From: an uncultured Pseudomonadales bacterium
GTDB lineage: Bacteria > Pseudomonadota > Gammaproteobacteria > Pseudomonadales > Cellvibrionaceae
Reading direction: 5' to 3'
Length of the DNA stretch: 64,000 nucleotides
Assembly: GCA_947489425.1 (NCBI GenBank)
Contig: CANLDL010000003.1
Span: 186,001 to 250,000, forward strand
Shown piece by piece: positions 1 to 7,948 of this stretch (position 1 is its first letter; every line of letters starts with the position of its first letter). Both the position numbers and the translations under genes were made by a program. The notes beneath the pieces are model-generated. The model searched no databases. It was given only the letters and a program-made list of their open reading frames with translations, and was not told where the DNA came from.

Positions 1-2
1 TT

Positions 3-707
3 ATTATTCCTCTACTTATTTGTGGCGCTCTATTTTTGTGCTTTGAGGGCTTCGAGGCTGTGTGGCACTTCTTACATAATAGAAAGCTGCACAAAAAAAC
101 ATCACTCTCCAAAGAACACGCAAGTGAAGAGGCACCGGACAATACCGTAATAACCCCACCCGATGCAGCGACGATTGCCGCTCTAGAAGAAGAAAAGATC
201 AAGGGCGCCATTCGTACTGACTTTATTTTATCGGCCGAAATCATCGTTATTACCTTAGGCGTTGTTAGCGCCCAAGCATTTATCACTCAAGTGGGCGTAC
301 TAGCTACGGTGGCCATTTTGATTACTGTTGGTGTGTATGGCTTAGTGGCAGGCATTGTCAAATTGGATGATCTTGGACTGTATCTTACCCGCAAGGCAGA
401 TGCCACCTCGCAAAAAATTGGACGAGGCTTACTGGCCTTTGCCCCTAAATTGATGAAGGGTTTATCCGTTTTTGGAACACTGGCTATGTTTATGGTCGGC
501 GGCGGCATTATCACCCACGACATCGCCTTTTTTCATCATATCAGCGAGGCTATTAGCCACGCATTAGCCAACCCTTTTATATCAGCGACTGCTTCGATTT
601 TATACGACATGTTTGTTGGGCTTATTTTTGGGGGTTTGGTTTTGGTTGCTGTCAGGGCCTATTCCACGCTCATTGGATTTCGCCTGTTGCATCAAAAAAA
701 GCGGTAA
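3..707 (+). CDS. DUF808 family (YedI-like) inner-membrane protein, 5' end cut off
   Basis: The reading frame is open from the first full codon, so the N-terminus lies outside the window. The visible part is about 234 residues. It carries the LCFEGFEAVWHFL motif that follows a hydrophobic helix in DUF808/YedI proteins, then a charged cytoplasmic loop rich in Glu and Asp. At least four further hydrophobic helices follow (for example around IIVITLGVVSAQAFI and ILITVGVYGLVAGIV), and the protein ends in a Lys/Arg-rich tail. The family is a conserved multi-pass inner-membrane protein of unknown role. The family call is firm. No start site can be given. Confidence 0.85.
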   Translation: MIPLLICGALFLCFEGFEAVWHFLHNRKLHKKTSLSKEHASEEAPDNTVITPPDAATIAALEEEKIKGAIRTDFILSAEIIVITLGVVSAQAFITQVGVLATVAILITVGVYGLVAGIVKLDDLGLYLTRKADATSQKIGRGLLAFAPKLMKGLSVFGTLAMFMVGGGIITHDIAFFHHISEAISHALANPFISATASILYDMFVGLIFGGLVLVAVRAYSTLIGFRLLHQKKR

Positions 708-799
708 TCAAGGCACGAGGAGCGAAGTTTGGTCATTCCAAATAAGCCAAGAGCAACAATGAGTAACGCTTTTTTTATGCAACCCGAAGGGCTGGACTC

Positions 800-878
800 T
801 TTTTTCTTCTCACCGCGTTGCCACTCGTTCATGTAAAGTTATTACACTACACTCATGACGCCTTGCGAGAAGAAAAAA
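800..878. repeat. Inverted repeat, 12-bp perfect arms
   Basis: Arm TTTTTTCTTCTC at 800-811 is the exact reverse complement of GAGAAGAAAAAA at 867-878. Inside the 55-base spacer there is a second, weaker pairing, CGTTCATG against CATGACG. It lies about 90 bases after the DUF808 stop. The distance makes a simple terminator less likely, and an intergenic repeat element is the alternative. Confidence 0.45.
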
Positions 879-1027
879 TAGCCACCAGCAGGCGCCATCA
901 AATGAGCGTGGAATAGGCCTACCTTTATCAAAAAATTCGCGCCAAATAAGTGGGACCTAAGTCTATTATTATAGGCTGCCTAATTACTTTTCAAATAAGG
1001 AGTATCTGCTACTATTAAAAGTAACAG

Positions 1028-1063
1028 GACGTTTTTAGTTAACGCCTGTTAATTAAAAACGTC
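1028..1063. repeat. 16-bp stem hairpin upstream of the PilZ gene
   Basis: Arms 1028-1043 and 1048-1063 pair over 16 positions with one G-T type mismatch, around the loop GCCT. The stem is GACG closed and then AT-rich with a TTTTT/AAAAA block. It ends 45 bases before the likely PilZ start. There is no separate T-run after a GC stem, so it is not a textbook terminator. It may be an operator or a leader hairpin. Confidence 0.5.
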
Positions 1064-1107
1064 TCAACAAGTTCCCATACCACGTGGGCCATGTTACGGA
1101 CAAAATC

Positions 1108-1530
1108 ATGTTAGATAGTGACAATCGAAAATATATTCGCCACCCATCAGATATCCCTCTGCAATATGCACTTATCGATAAGCCGGTCCATCACGCTAAA
1201 TCTACCAACAATATAAGCCTTGGTGGACTGAGTTTTAGAGTAAAAGAAGAGCTAAAAGCCGATAGTTGGCTCACGATTACTATTGACCTTTACGATAATG
1301 ACTTTAAAGTAGATGCGCAGGTATGCTGGTGCCGTGCTAAAAGTGATACATCCTATGATGTTGGTGTTGACTTCGCAGATAATTTAGATGCTTTTTCGAT
1401 ACGTATGATTGAACAGCTCTGTTATATTGAATGCTATAAAAAGAAAGTATTCGACAATGAGGGGCGTAAGCTTAGTAATGATGAAGCCGCAAAGGAATGG
1501 ATAGAAAAATTTGCGACTGAATTTCCGTAA
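1108..1530 (+). CDS. PilZ domain protein (predicted c-di-GMP effector)
   Basis: This is a small single-domain protein of 140 residues. The two c-di-GMP binding motifs are visible. The RxxxR motif is within RKYIRHP near residue 6, and the (D/N)xSxxG motif is NISLGG about 35 residues on. PilZ proteins bind cyclic di-GMP and pass the signal to motility, exopolysaccharide or secretion machinery. There is no extra output domain, so the partner cannot be named. I placed the start at ATG 1108 because it puts the RxxxR motif at the very N-terminus, as in short PilZ proteins. A GTG at 1084 would add eight residues. A strong AT-rich hairpin precedes the gene. Confidence 0.85.
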   Translation: MLDSDNRKYIRHPSDIPLQYALIDKPVHHAKSTNNISLGGLSFRVKEELKADSWLTITIDLYDNDFKVDAQVCWCRAKSDTSYDVGVDFADNLDAFSIRMIEQLCYIECYKKKVFDNEGRKLSNDEAAKEWIEKFATEFP

Positions 1531-1568
1531 ACCTGTAAATTCATCAGTTATTCAACGCTTTATAATTT

Positions 1569-2555
1569 ATGACTAATGTAACACCACCTCTTTTTTTTAA
1601 CGATATTGATCATTTTATAGATACAATTCCCTCGCTAGATACAAACTCACCTTTAGTTACACCCAAAAGCATCTTCACACCATTATTAGACAATTATATC
1701 GACTTTTATGATGTTAATTTTTTAAACCATAAGGACAGGCAAAACAACATCGCAAGCGAGCATAAAATTTGGCAAAGCCAAATTAATGGCTACAGAATCA
1801 TCGAGCAATATTGGCAACCTAACGAGCATAACGGTGATACGATATTTATTGTCCATGGTTACTTTGAACACACAGCACTTTATGCAAAGATTATTTTTTG
1901 GTGTCTAAGTAAGGGCTATAGAGTCCATCTTTTTGACTTACCTGGCCATGGTTTAAGCAGTGGCAAGGCTGCCCACATTGATAGCTTTACACAATATAGC
2001 GATATACTTACTGCTATTATTGAGCGAGAAAACTACCCTCGCTACTCTCTAATAGGGCAAAGTACGGGAGGAGCTGTTGTGATTAATACGCTACTTTCGA
2101 ACACGCATATATCCCCACAAAAGACTGTTCTTTTGGCGCCACTGGTTCGCAGCCTTTACTGGCAAAAAATGCGCTGGTATTTTTATGCTGCACGCCCCTT
2201 TATTCCCTCTATAAAACGATCATTTTCGGCCTCCTCTCACGATGAGAAATTCACCGAATTTCTTGAATGCCACGACCCTCTGCAGGCAAGAAGATTACCT
2301 CTCTCGTGGCTTGGTGCGATGGATAAATGGATAAAAGAAATACAAAGCCATACTCAAAGTATGAAGCAAAATTACTGGCTCATTCAAGGCACTGGCGATA
2401 AGACCGTAGATTATGAATACAACATTAGTGCTATCAAACGCTGCCTACCCAATATCAATGTCGAGTTTATCCCAGGCGCAGCCCATAATTTAGTTAACGA
2501 AGACGAGAGCTATTGGCAACAGGTAACGGCTTTATTAACGAAAATATACACATAG
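1569..2555 (+). CDS. Alpha/beta hydrolase, lysophospholipase-like (Hydrolase_4)
   Basis: 328 residues with the layout of PldB-type serine hydrolases. The oxyanion strand is IFIVHGYFEH, followed by LFDLPGHGLSSG. The nucleophile elbow is LIGQSTGGAVV, with the Ser near residue 167. The acid is likely in WLIQGTGDKTVD and the catalytic His in GAAHNLVNE near the C-terminus. No signal peptide is seen, so it is probably cytoplasmic and acts on monoacylglycerol or lysophospholipid-like esters. The true substrate is unknown. It starts 38 bases after the PilZ gene with no clear Shine-Dalgarno. gpmI follows but probably has its own promoter. Confidence 0.8.
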   Translation: MTNVTPPLFFNDIDHFIDTIPSLDTNSPLVTPKSIFTPLLDNYIDFYDVNFLNHKDRQNNIASEHKIWQSQINGYRIIEQYWQPNEHNGDTIFIVHGYFEHTALYAKIIFWCLSKGYRVHLFDLPGHGLSSGKAAHIDSFTQYSDILTAIIERENYPRYSLIGQSTGGAVVINTLLSNTHISPQKTVLLAPLVRSLYWQKMRWYFYAARPFIPSIKRSFSASSHDEKFTEFLECHDPLQARRLPLSWLGAMDKWIKEIQSHTQSMKQNYWLIQGTGDKTVDYEYNISAIKRCLPNINVEFIPGAAHNLVNEDESYWQQVTALLTKIYT

Positions 2556-2618
2556 CTGTGTTCTATTTAATTAAAGGCAACTATTAAAAGTAATTATTTA
2601 AGCCATTACTAACTTCTT

Positions 2619-2647
2619 TTTCAGCAGTGCTTTTTTTCACGTATAAT
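2619..2647 (+). promoter_or_regulatory. Candidate promoter for gpmI
   Basis: A perfect TATAAT lies at 2642-2647, 34 bases before the gpmI ATG. The region around 2613-2624 is T-rich but has no good -35 match, so the call rests mainly on the -10 element. Confidence 0.4.
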
Positions 2648-2680
2648 AGTCGCCCCTTTGTTAATACATATGAGTACCTA

Positions 2681-4234
2681 ATGTCTAAAAAAACAGTTGC
2701 CCTTTTTATTTTAGATGGCTTTGGTTATTCCGAAACCTCGACCTCTAATGCTATCGAGGCTGCAAATAGCCCGACATGGGACTCTCTCTGGAACACATAC
2801 CCACACACGCTTATTAAAACCTCAGGCCTTGCAGTGGGACTGCCCGACGGCCAAATGGGTAACTCCGAGGTTGGGCATATGAACCTAGGCGCTGGGCGTA
2901 TTGTTTATCAAAACTTTACGCGTATCTCTAAGGCGATTGAGGATGGCGACTTTTACGAGAACCCAGCCATTACCAGTGCCGTTGATAAAGCCATAAATAG
3001 CGAAAAAGCCGTCCATATTTTAGGATTACTGTCACCCGGTGGTGTACACAGCCACGAAGAACATATTGCCGCTATGATAGAGCTTGCTGCCAAGCGCGGT
3101 GCAAAAAAAGTCTATGTTCATGCGTTTCTTGACGGGCGCGATACACCACCACGTAGTGCAAAATCATCGATCGAAGGAATAACGGCCAAATTTAAAGAAT
3201 GCTTTGGAGATTCAACTGAGGCTTATATTGCATCGCTTATTGGCCGCTATTATGCAATGGATAGAGATAACCGTTGGGAACGCATCCAACTTGCCTATGA
3301 CCTGTTAACTCAAGGCAGCGCAAGCAATACAGCTCCCGACGCCGTTAGCGGTTTAGAACTCGCTTATAGCCAAGAACTCGATGATGAATTTTGCCCAGCA
3401 ACCTCCATACGCCCCAATGGTAATGCTGCCGTTATCGGCGATGGTGATGCGGTTATCTTTATGAACTTTAGGCCCGACCGTGCACGCGAGTTAACACGCG
3501 CATTTATAGAGAAAGACGTTGATGCGCAGCTTAACCAGAGCATTCAGCCCAATTTAGCTGATTTTGTTACTCTAACGCAATATGCCGCCAGTATTGATAC
3601 CCCCTGCGCCTATCCACCTGAGAGCTTAAGCAATACGCTTGGTGAGTACTTAGCTAACAGCAATAAAACACAGTTACGCATTGCCGAGACGGAAAAGTAT
3701 GCGCACGTTACCTTCTTTTTTAATGGGGGTATCGAAGAGGAATTTACTGGTGAAAAACGCATTTTAATCCCATCGCCAGATGTCGCTACCTATGACTTAA
3801 AGCCCGAGATGAGTGCACCAGAGGTTACCGACAACCTAGTGGATGCTATTCATAGCGGTGAATTTGACTTAATAGTGTGCAACTATGCAAATGGCGATAT
3901 GGTCGGCCATACAGGTAAGATGGATGCAGCCATTAAAGCCGTTGAGACTCTCGACACCTGCCTAAAGCGCGTAACCGATGCTATTTTAGCCGTAGATGGT
4001 GAGTGCTTAATTACCGCAGATCACGGCAATGTAGAGCTTATGATTGACCCAGAGACAGGCGGCCCCGTTACATCGCACACAAATGGGCCTGTGCCGTTGG
4101 TTTACGTATCCAACAATAGCCACTCTAAGTTGCTCAAAGAGGGGCGTTTATGCGATATTGCCCCAACTTTGTTGGGCATGCTCAATATGCAACAACCCTC
4201 GGAGATGACCGGAGCAGACCTGCTTAGTAAATAA
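2681..4234 (+). CDS. gpmI: 2,3-bisphosphoglycerate-independent phosphoglycerate mutase
   Basis: 517 residues from ATG 2681, the usual length for the iPGM family. It interconverts 3- and 2-phosphoglycerate in glycolysis and gluconeogenesis, using two Mn ions and a phosphoserine. The metal motif LDGFG is at the N-terminus and the catalytic Ser sits in [14 protein letters not shown] near residue 64. The substrate-binding GRYYAMDRD and the second metal site TADHGN (near residue 445) are intact. An upstream in-frame codon at 2627 would add an unconserved leader that overlaps the putative promoter, so I used the later start. In Pseudomonas gpmI sits beside secB-grx-envC; here it is separate from that block (47-52 kb). 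Confidence 0.97.
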   Translation: MSKKTVALFILDGFGYSETSTSNAIEAANSPTWDSLWNTYPHTLIKTSGLAVGLPDGQMGNSEVGHMNLGAGRIVYQNFTRISKAIEDGDFYENPAITSAVDKAINSEKAVHILGLLSPGGVHSHEEHIAAMIELAAKRGAKKVYVHAFLDGRDTPPRSAKSSIEGITAKFKECFGDSTEAYIASLIGRYYAMDRDNRWERIQLAYDLLTQGSASNTAPDAVSGLELAYSQELDDEFCPATSIRPNGNAAVIGDGDAVIFMNFRPDRARELTRAFIEKDVDAQLNQSIQPNLADFVTLTQYAASIDTPCAYPPESLSNTLGEYLANSNKTQLRIAETEKYAHVTFFFNGGIEEEFTGEKRILIPSPDVATYDLKPEMSAPEVTDNLVDAIHSGEFDLIVCNYANGDMVGHTGKMDAAIKAVETLDTCLKRVTDAILAVDGECLITADHGNVELMIDPETGGPVTSHTNGPVPLVYVSNNSHSKLLKEGRLCDIAPTLLGMLNMQQPSEMTGADLLSK

Positions 4235-4519
4235 TAAAACCAATATCTGACACTTTTGGATTCATTGAGCTGTCATACAGCCATGATATGCTGGCGTTTG
4301 TGAGTGCTTAATATGCACTAATTGGTACTAAAGGGCTTGATATATAATATTTTGGCATCACATTAACTACAGTGTCGCTAATAGCTATAAAAATAATTGA
4401 CGATAATCATCATAGATTTTACAAAAGCCATACGACTATAAGCCAATAAGCGAAGTTAGTAGATTCTTACACTACGGTGTTATGATAAAAATCGGCTGGC
4501 ACATAAGCGGTAATCAACA

Positions 4520-4858
4520 ATGAGTAAAGAGCGCGAAGTATTAGCTGAATTAACCAAGGTATTAGCCGAGCGCAAGCGCGCAGGCGAGGCCGATAGCTCC
4601 TATGTAGCCCAGCTACATAAAAAAGGCTTAAACAAGATTTTAGAAAAAGTGGGCGAAGAATGCACCGAAACATTGCTCGCTGCTAAAGATGCACAGACAC
4701 AGGGTAATAACGATAATCTTATTTACGAAACCGCGGATCTGTGGTTTCATTCAATGGTGATGCTGTCTCATCTAGATACCGATATACAAGCCGTTATTGA
4801 CGAGCTTGGACGACGTATCGGCCTATCGGGCCTTGATGAAAAAGCATCCCGCAACTAA
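4520..4858 (+). CDS. hisE: Phosphoribosyl-ATP pyrophosphatase
   Basis: 112 residues of the all-alpha NTP pyrophosphohydrolase (MazG-like) fold. It carries the [10 protein letters not shown] motif and the ETADLWFH motif that bind Mg and the substrate. It performs the second step of histidine biosynthesis, PR-ATP to PR-AMP. The gene heads a tight hisE-tatA-tatB-tatC group, as in Pseudomonas, but the usual partner hisI is missing directly upstream. A hisI gene lies near 35.5 kb instead. The 285 bases before hisE contain nothing recognisable. Confidence 0.93.
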   Translation: MSKEREVLAELTKVLAERKRAGEADSSYVAQLHKKGLNKILEKVGEECTETLLAAKDAQTQGNNDNLIYETADLWFHSMVMLSHLDTDIQAVIDELGRRIGLSGLDEKASRN

Positions 4859-4875
4859 CAAGTTAGGAGAACCTT

Positions 4876-5088
4876 ATGGGTATTGGTGGTATTGGTATTG
4901 GACCGTTGTTGGTCATACTATTAATTGTAGTTTTATTATTTGGCACAAAAAAACTCAAAGGCATGGGCTCCGATCTTGGTGGCGCACTAAAAGGCTTTAA
5001 AAAGGCAATCGGTGAAGAAGAAAAACCAAAAGAACCCGAAGTAGCAGATGCAGTTGAGCAGAAAGAAAAAGACGAGAGCAAAAGCTAA
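4876..5088 (+). CDS. tatA: Sec-independent translocase subunit TatA
   Basis: 70 residues: one N-terminal transmembrane helix ([19 protein letters not shown]), the family FGxKKL hinge, an amphipathic helix ([15 protein letters not shown]) and an acidic/basic tail. TatA multimers form the membrane passage for folded, often cofactor-bearing, twin-arginine precursors. A strong Shine-Dalgarno, AGGAG, stands six bases before the ATG. It is followed by tatB after five bases. Expected in the inner membrane. Confidence 0.96.
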   Translation: MGIGGIGIGPLLVILLIVVLLFGTKKLKGMGSDLGGALKGFKKAIGEEEKPKEPEVADAVEQKEKDESKS

Positions 5089-5093
5089 TTTAA

Positions 5094-5516
5094 ATGGGTC
5101 TTTTTGAGATATTATTGATTGCGGTTGTGGCCTTGCTTGTTGTTGGGCCAGAGCGTATGCCAGAAGCAGTTCGCGGTGCAGCCATGACCATTGGCCGCTT
5201 TAAGCGTATGTTTAATAACACCAAAGAAGAGTTTGAAAAACAAATTGGTGCCGACGACATTCGCCTAGAACTCCATAATGAACAAATTATGGAGAATCTC
5301 AAAAAAATGGAACAAGATATCTCCGAGATAGATAACGATGTCGCCAAACTTGCAAACAGCGATATAGAACGCCAGTTTATGGCGCAGGACGACTACAAAG
5401 ACCCACCGGAATTTAGAGAAGAAGAGCTACAGGAAAACACCGAGAGTGAACCTGCTGGCAAAGAAGAGACAACAGAAGAAAACACCATTCTTAATAAAAA
5501 CGAACCCTCTGCATAA
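5094..5516 (+). CDS. tatB: Sec-independent translocase subunit TatB
   Basis: 140 residues. The N-terminal helix FEILLIAVVALLVVGPERMPEAV carries the Glu and the GPE(R/K)MP hinge that separate TatB from TatA. A long amphipathic helix follows, then a very acidic tail rich in Glu. TatB pairs with TatC to recognise the twin-arginine signal. It lies between tatA and tatC, with nine bases to tatC, so the three are surely co-transcribed. Confidence 0.95.
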   Translation: MGLFEILLIAVVALLVVGPERMPEAVRGAAMTIGRFKRMFNNTKEEFEKQIGADDIRLELHNEQIMENLKKMEQDISEIDNDVAKLANSDIERQFMAQDDYKDPPEFREEELQENTESEPAGKEETTEENTILNKNEPSA

Positions 5517-5525
5517 GACCAGTCA

Positions 5526-6296
5526 ATGACCGAATCTGTAAAACAAGCGTCCCCGCTCATTGAGCATCTTATTGAACTACGCAATCGACTACTCTACTGC
5601 TTAGGTGCAGTGACTATAGTATTTTTAGGCTTGGTCGCTTTTGCTAACGATATATACGCTTTTGTGGCAGAGCCAATGCTCGCCTTATTACCTGAAGGCA
5701 CATCGATGATTGCAACCGAAGTTGCAACACCTTTTTTAACCCCCTTTAAACTCACTTTTTTTGTATCACTTGTTATTGCACTACCCTATTTGCTCTACCA
5801 AATATGGTCTTTTTTGGCACCAGGTTTATACGAAAACGAGAAGTCACTAATTGCCCCATTAATTGGCTCTAGTGTTTTACTATTTTATGCAGGCATTACC
5901 TTTGCCTATTTTATTGTATTCCCTCTAGTGTTTGGTTTTTTTACCTCTATTGCCCCAGAGGGCGTAACGGTGATGACAGATATTTCTAGCTACCTAGATT
6001 TTGTCACAAAATTGTTTTTAGCCTTTGGTGTTGTCTTTGAAATACCCGTCGCAATTATTTTACTAATTCGCTCGGGCGCCGTAAGCCCAGATACCCTTGC
6101 GGAAAAACGTGCCTATGTGATTGTAGGCTGCTTTATACTAGGCATGCTACTCACACCACCCGATGTTATCTCTCAACTCTTACTTGCCATACCTATGTAC
6201 CTTTTGTACGAGTGCGGCATCATCATTGGCAAACGTATTACACCCAAGAAAAAACCCGATGAAGATGAAGACGACGAAGAGCTAGCAGATACCTAA
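5526..6296 (+). CDS. tatC: Sec-independent translocase subunit TatC
   Basis: 256 residues with six membrane helices. Characteristic features are the N-terminal LIEHLIELRNRLL, the periplasmic loop with FLTPFKLTFFV, and the FLAPGLYENEK segment. TatC is the receptor for the twin-arginine signal peptide. The C-terminal tail is strongly acidic and short, with no extra domain. An inverted repeat of ten positions with one mismatch (6287-6296 / 6306-6315) overlaps the stop codon and may help end the message, although no T-run follows directly. Confidence 0.96.
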   Translation: MTESVKQASPLIEHLIELRNRLLYCLGAVTIVFLGLVAFANDIYAFVAEPMLALLPEGTSMIATEVATPFLTPFKLTFFVSLVIALPYLLYQIWSFLAPGLYENEKSLIAPLIGSSVLLFYAGITFAYFIVFPLVFGFFTSIAPEGVTVMTDISSYLDFVTKLFLAFGVVFEIPVAIILLIRSGAVSPDTLAEKRAYVIVGCFILGMLLTPPDVISQLLLAIPMYLLYECGIIIGKRITPKKKPDEDEDDEELADT

Positions 6297-6329
6297 TAAA
6301 GCACATTAGGTGTCTAGTTATTAATTCTC

Positions 6330-6593
6330 TTAATCACCTGCTGACTTCGCTTTAATTACACTAGAAAACTTTCTGATATGCCTTTTAACTAGCTCGGGCA
6401 AATCCATAGATTCAAAACTACTTAAGCGAGCACGCTGCTGCAACTCCTCGCCTAAACCAAATACATTAACGGAGTTTATGCCTATTTCACCCGTCGTTTT
6501 ATTCAATGTCACAGTGTGAATTCTTAAACGCTTAAAATCTCTAATCGGCCTGCCCAAAACAACCCAATAATCTCTATTTTTATCTTCAGCCAT
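6330..6593 (-). CDS. Small protein of unknown function
   Basis: 87 residues from ATG 6593. The start is preceded by GAGAAG nine bases upstream on the minus strand. I do not recognise a family. The protein is soluble, with no signal peptide or membrane helix. The first half looks beta-rich (DYWVVLGRPIRDF, then HTVTLNKTTGEIGI) and the C-terminal half is charged and helical. It converges on tatC, 33 bases apart. An earlier in-frame ATG at 6629 would add 12 residues but has no better ribosome binding site. Confidence 0.5.
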   Translation of the reverse strand: MAEDKNRDYWVVLGRPIRDFKRLRIHTVTLNKTTGEIGINSVNVFGLGEELQQRARLSSFESMDLPELVKRHIRKFSSVIKAKSAGD

Positions 6594-6739
6594 TGGTTTA
6601 GTCTTCTCAGGATGGATTAGAAAGAACAACTAGATAACCTTATCATGCAACTACAGGTGCTGCACTAGATTGCCCACCCTGCTGGAAAACGCTGCACGCC
6701 TCAACCGGTATTATTGCGCACTGAAACAGCTAAAATACC

Positions 6740-6776
6740 TAAAACAAAAAAGCCTAACCATCACGGCTAGGCTTTG
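6740..6776 (-). terminator. Rho-independent terminator (minus strand)
   Basis: Read on the minus strand, AAAGCCTA and TAGGCTTT form an 8-bp stem around an 11-base loop, followed by TTTTGTTTT. It lies about 90 bases after the end of the sigma region-4 gene and would end the small-gene operon before the 6330-6593 gene. Confidence 0.7.
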
Positions 6777-6826
6777 ACATTAAATGCTTATCTGACCCCT
6801 TTAATCCCCATACAAGAATTAGACAT

Positions 6827-6854
6827 AAAATGCCCGGTAGATGCTGGGCATTTT
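6827..6854 (-). terminator. Hairpin after the sigma region-4 gene
   Basis: A 9-bp stem (AAAATGCCC / GGGCATTTT) around a 10-base loop lies nine bases past the stop codon. On the minus strand it ends in TTTTA. It is a terminator-like hairpin and the first of two in tandem. Confidence 0.55.
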
Positions 6855-6862
6855 ATGGTTTC

Positions 6863-7093
6863 TCAATCATTATCTTTCTGCAATTTTTTTAACGCCTTTC
6901 TTTCTAACTCTCTTATTCTTTCGCGCGTGATGTCAAATTGCTTTCCTATAGCTTCTAGTTCTGCAATATTTTCCAAATCCACCCCAAATCTTTCTCTGAG
7001 AATCTTTGCTTCTCTAGCTGTGAGGTGACTTAAAACTTCTTTGGTTAAATCTGATAAGGATTTAATATGATCTAAATTAATTTCATCAACCAT
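6863..7093 (-). CDS. Free-standing sigma-70 region 4 protein
   Basis: 76 residues that correspond only to the C-terminal -35-recognition domain of an RpoD-type sigma factor. The match runs from LTAREAKILRERFGVD, through GKQFDITRERIRELE (the helix-turn-helix), to KALKKL. Regions 1-3 are absent, so it cannot act as a full sigma factor. It could bind the beta flap or an activator, compete with sigma-70, or be a transcription regulator of its own. It is too well preserved for an obvious pseudogene. It is the last of three small minus-strand genes and is followed by two terminator-like hairpins. The Shine-Dalgarno is weak. Confidence 0.75.
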   Translation of the reverse strand: MVDEINLDHIKSLSDLTKEVLSHLTAREAKILRERFGVDLENIAELEAIGKQFDITRERIRELERKALKKLQKDND

Positions 7094-7197
7094 AAAAATA
7101 AACTATATTCATAATAATGATTTTTCACCATGATGCTTCATACTCCAAATAAAACGCAGATCACTAAGTACGTAATATGTACTTTCCCATTTTGTTT

Positions 7198-7458
7198 CTA
7201 TGCACGAGCCATAGAGATTTTAACTGAATTGTTTAATGGTAAATTAAACTTCATATTCTGCTCATTTCCGGCAAAGTCCATACCAACCGCTAAAACTGTA
7301 CAAATATCGGAGCCTTGAGAGTGAGAGCAGGAAACTTCAATATGCTGAGAAATTGAAAAAGTTTTAGCAGTGGCCAATTCAATTCCAGTACTTGATATCA
7401 GCTTAAAGATAGTTATCGGTCCGTTATTATCGCTTGATTGATAATAATCTTTATCCAT
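7198..7458 (-). CDS. Small protein of unknown function
   Basis: 86 residues with no recognised family. It is Ser/Thr/Ile rich, with alternating hydrophobic residues typical of beta-strands (ITIFKLISSTGIELATAKTF, then CTVLAVGMDFAG). It has two Cys and no signal peptide or membrane helix. It lies 14 bases after the upstream small gene (7473-7691) on the same strand, so the two are probably co-transcribed. The sigma region-4 gene follows after about 100 bases. Its role is unknown. Confidence 0.5.
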   Translation of the reverse strand: MDKDYYQSSDNNGPITIFKLISSTGIELATAKTFSISQHIEVSCSHSQGSDICTVLAVGMDFAGNEQNMKFNLPLNNSVKISMARA

Positions 7459-7472
7459 AATATTTTCTTTAA

Positions 7473-7691
7473 TTAAGCTAGCCTCACCAAAAAAATATCT
7501 ACCTCATCATTATGACGGATCTTTTTGTTAATGATACTTTCTACTTCATCTCCACCTAAGTAGCCAGCGGATAGAATATCTATATCTTCCGCCTCGTTTG
7601 CAGAAAGCACACTTACCCTAGATCGGATAAATTTAGCAGTATCAACGGAAGCAACTTCATTAGAATTAACAAAAATTGTAAGCTTTGGCAT
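7473..7691 (-). CDS. Small protein of unknown function
   Basis: 72 residues, acidic, no recognised family. The N-terminus KLTIFVNSNEVASVD is a clear beta strand pair, followed by a helical segment and the C-terminal strand DEVDIFLVRLA. This suggests a compact alpha/beta fold. A weak GATAGG lies about ten bases before the ATG. It is the first gene of the three-gene group that ends with the sigma region-4 protein, and a REP-like palindrome lies just upstream. No function can be stated. Confidence 0.5.
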   Translation of the reverse strand: MPKLTIFVNSNEVASVDTAKFIRSRVSVLSANEAEDIDILSAGYLGGDEVESIINKKIRHNDEVDIFLVRLA

Positions 7692-7758
7692 ATATTTTCA
7701 ACCTATCTCAATATTCCAGATATTGTTGCGACCAAGTATAATGAGCACTTTCGATCAT

Positions 7759-7819
7759 GTTCCGACCTGATCTGACAGTTACCTGTTTTTTAAAGGTGCT
7801 TGTCAGATTAGATCGGAGC
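7759..7819. repeat. REP-like imperfect palindrome
   Basis: Arms 7759-7784 and 7794-7819 match over 20 of 26 positions. Three of the six mismatches would still pair as G-T in RNA or hairpin DNA. The loop is nine bases. The arms carry TCCGA and ATCTGACA, and related TATCTGACCC, GGATCTGACCC and TATCTGATCCC words occur nearby at about 6790, 7845 and 7915. It looks like a scattered intergenic repeat element and not a gene terminator. Confidence 0.55.
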
Positions 7820-7862
7820 TAATACAGCTTAATCGATTAAGTCGGATCTGACCCTACTTTTC

Positions 7863-7888
7863 AAAGCCTATCTGCTTTGCCAGGCTTT
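7863..7888 (-). terminator. Terminator-like hairpin after the small membrane gene
   Basis: AAAGCCT (7863-7869) pairs perfectly with AGGCTTT (7882-7888) around a 12-base loop. On the minus strand the stem is followed by GAAAAG, so the T-run is only the three bases within the stem. It lies 60 bases after the end of the small membrane gene and may end the Rhs transcript. Confidence 0.4.
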
Positions 7889-7948
7889 AAGCTATATCAG
7901 TAAGCTGAATACTTATCTGATCCCAACGATGTAGTAATCTTTAGCTTC

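Larger units (their letters stand above)
708..1107. other. Intergenic region with three inverted repeats, no gene seen
   Basis: About 400 bases without a convincing coding frame. It holds a 12-bp perfect inverted repeat with a 55-base spacer (800-811 / 867-878), an 8-bp repeat TTACTTTT / AAAAGTAA (984-991 / 1017-1024), and a long AT-rich hairpin (1028-1063) directly before the PilZ gene. Each is described on its own. I see no further gene here and no clear promoter. Confidence 0.5.

Noticed and set aside
4467..4673. Minus-strand frame across the start of hisE
   Set aside because: Antisense to a well-supported gene and of low-complexity composition.
6748..6776. Hairpin with GCCTAAC and GGCTAGGC that could recall an integron attC site
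   Set aside because: It lacks the paired R and L boxes, there is no integrase, and on the minus strand it is a good terminator.
7166..7184. AAGTAC / GTACTT inverted repeat upstream of the sigma region-4 gene
   Set aside because: Only 6-bp arms in an AT-rich stretch; too weak to report as an operator.
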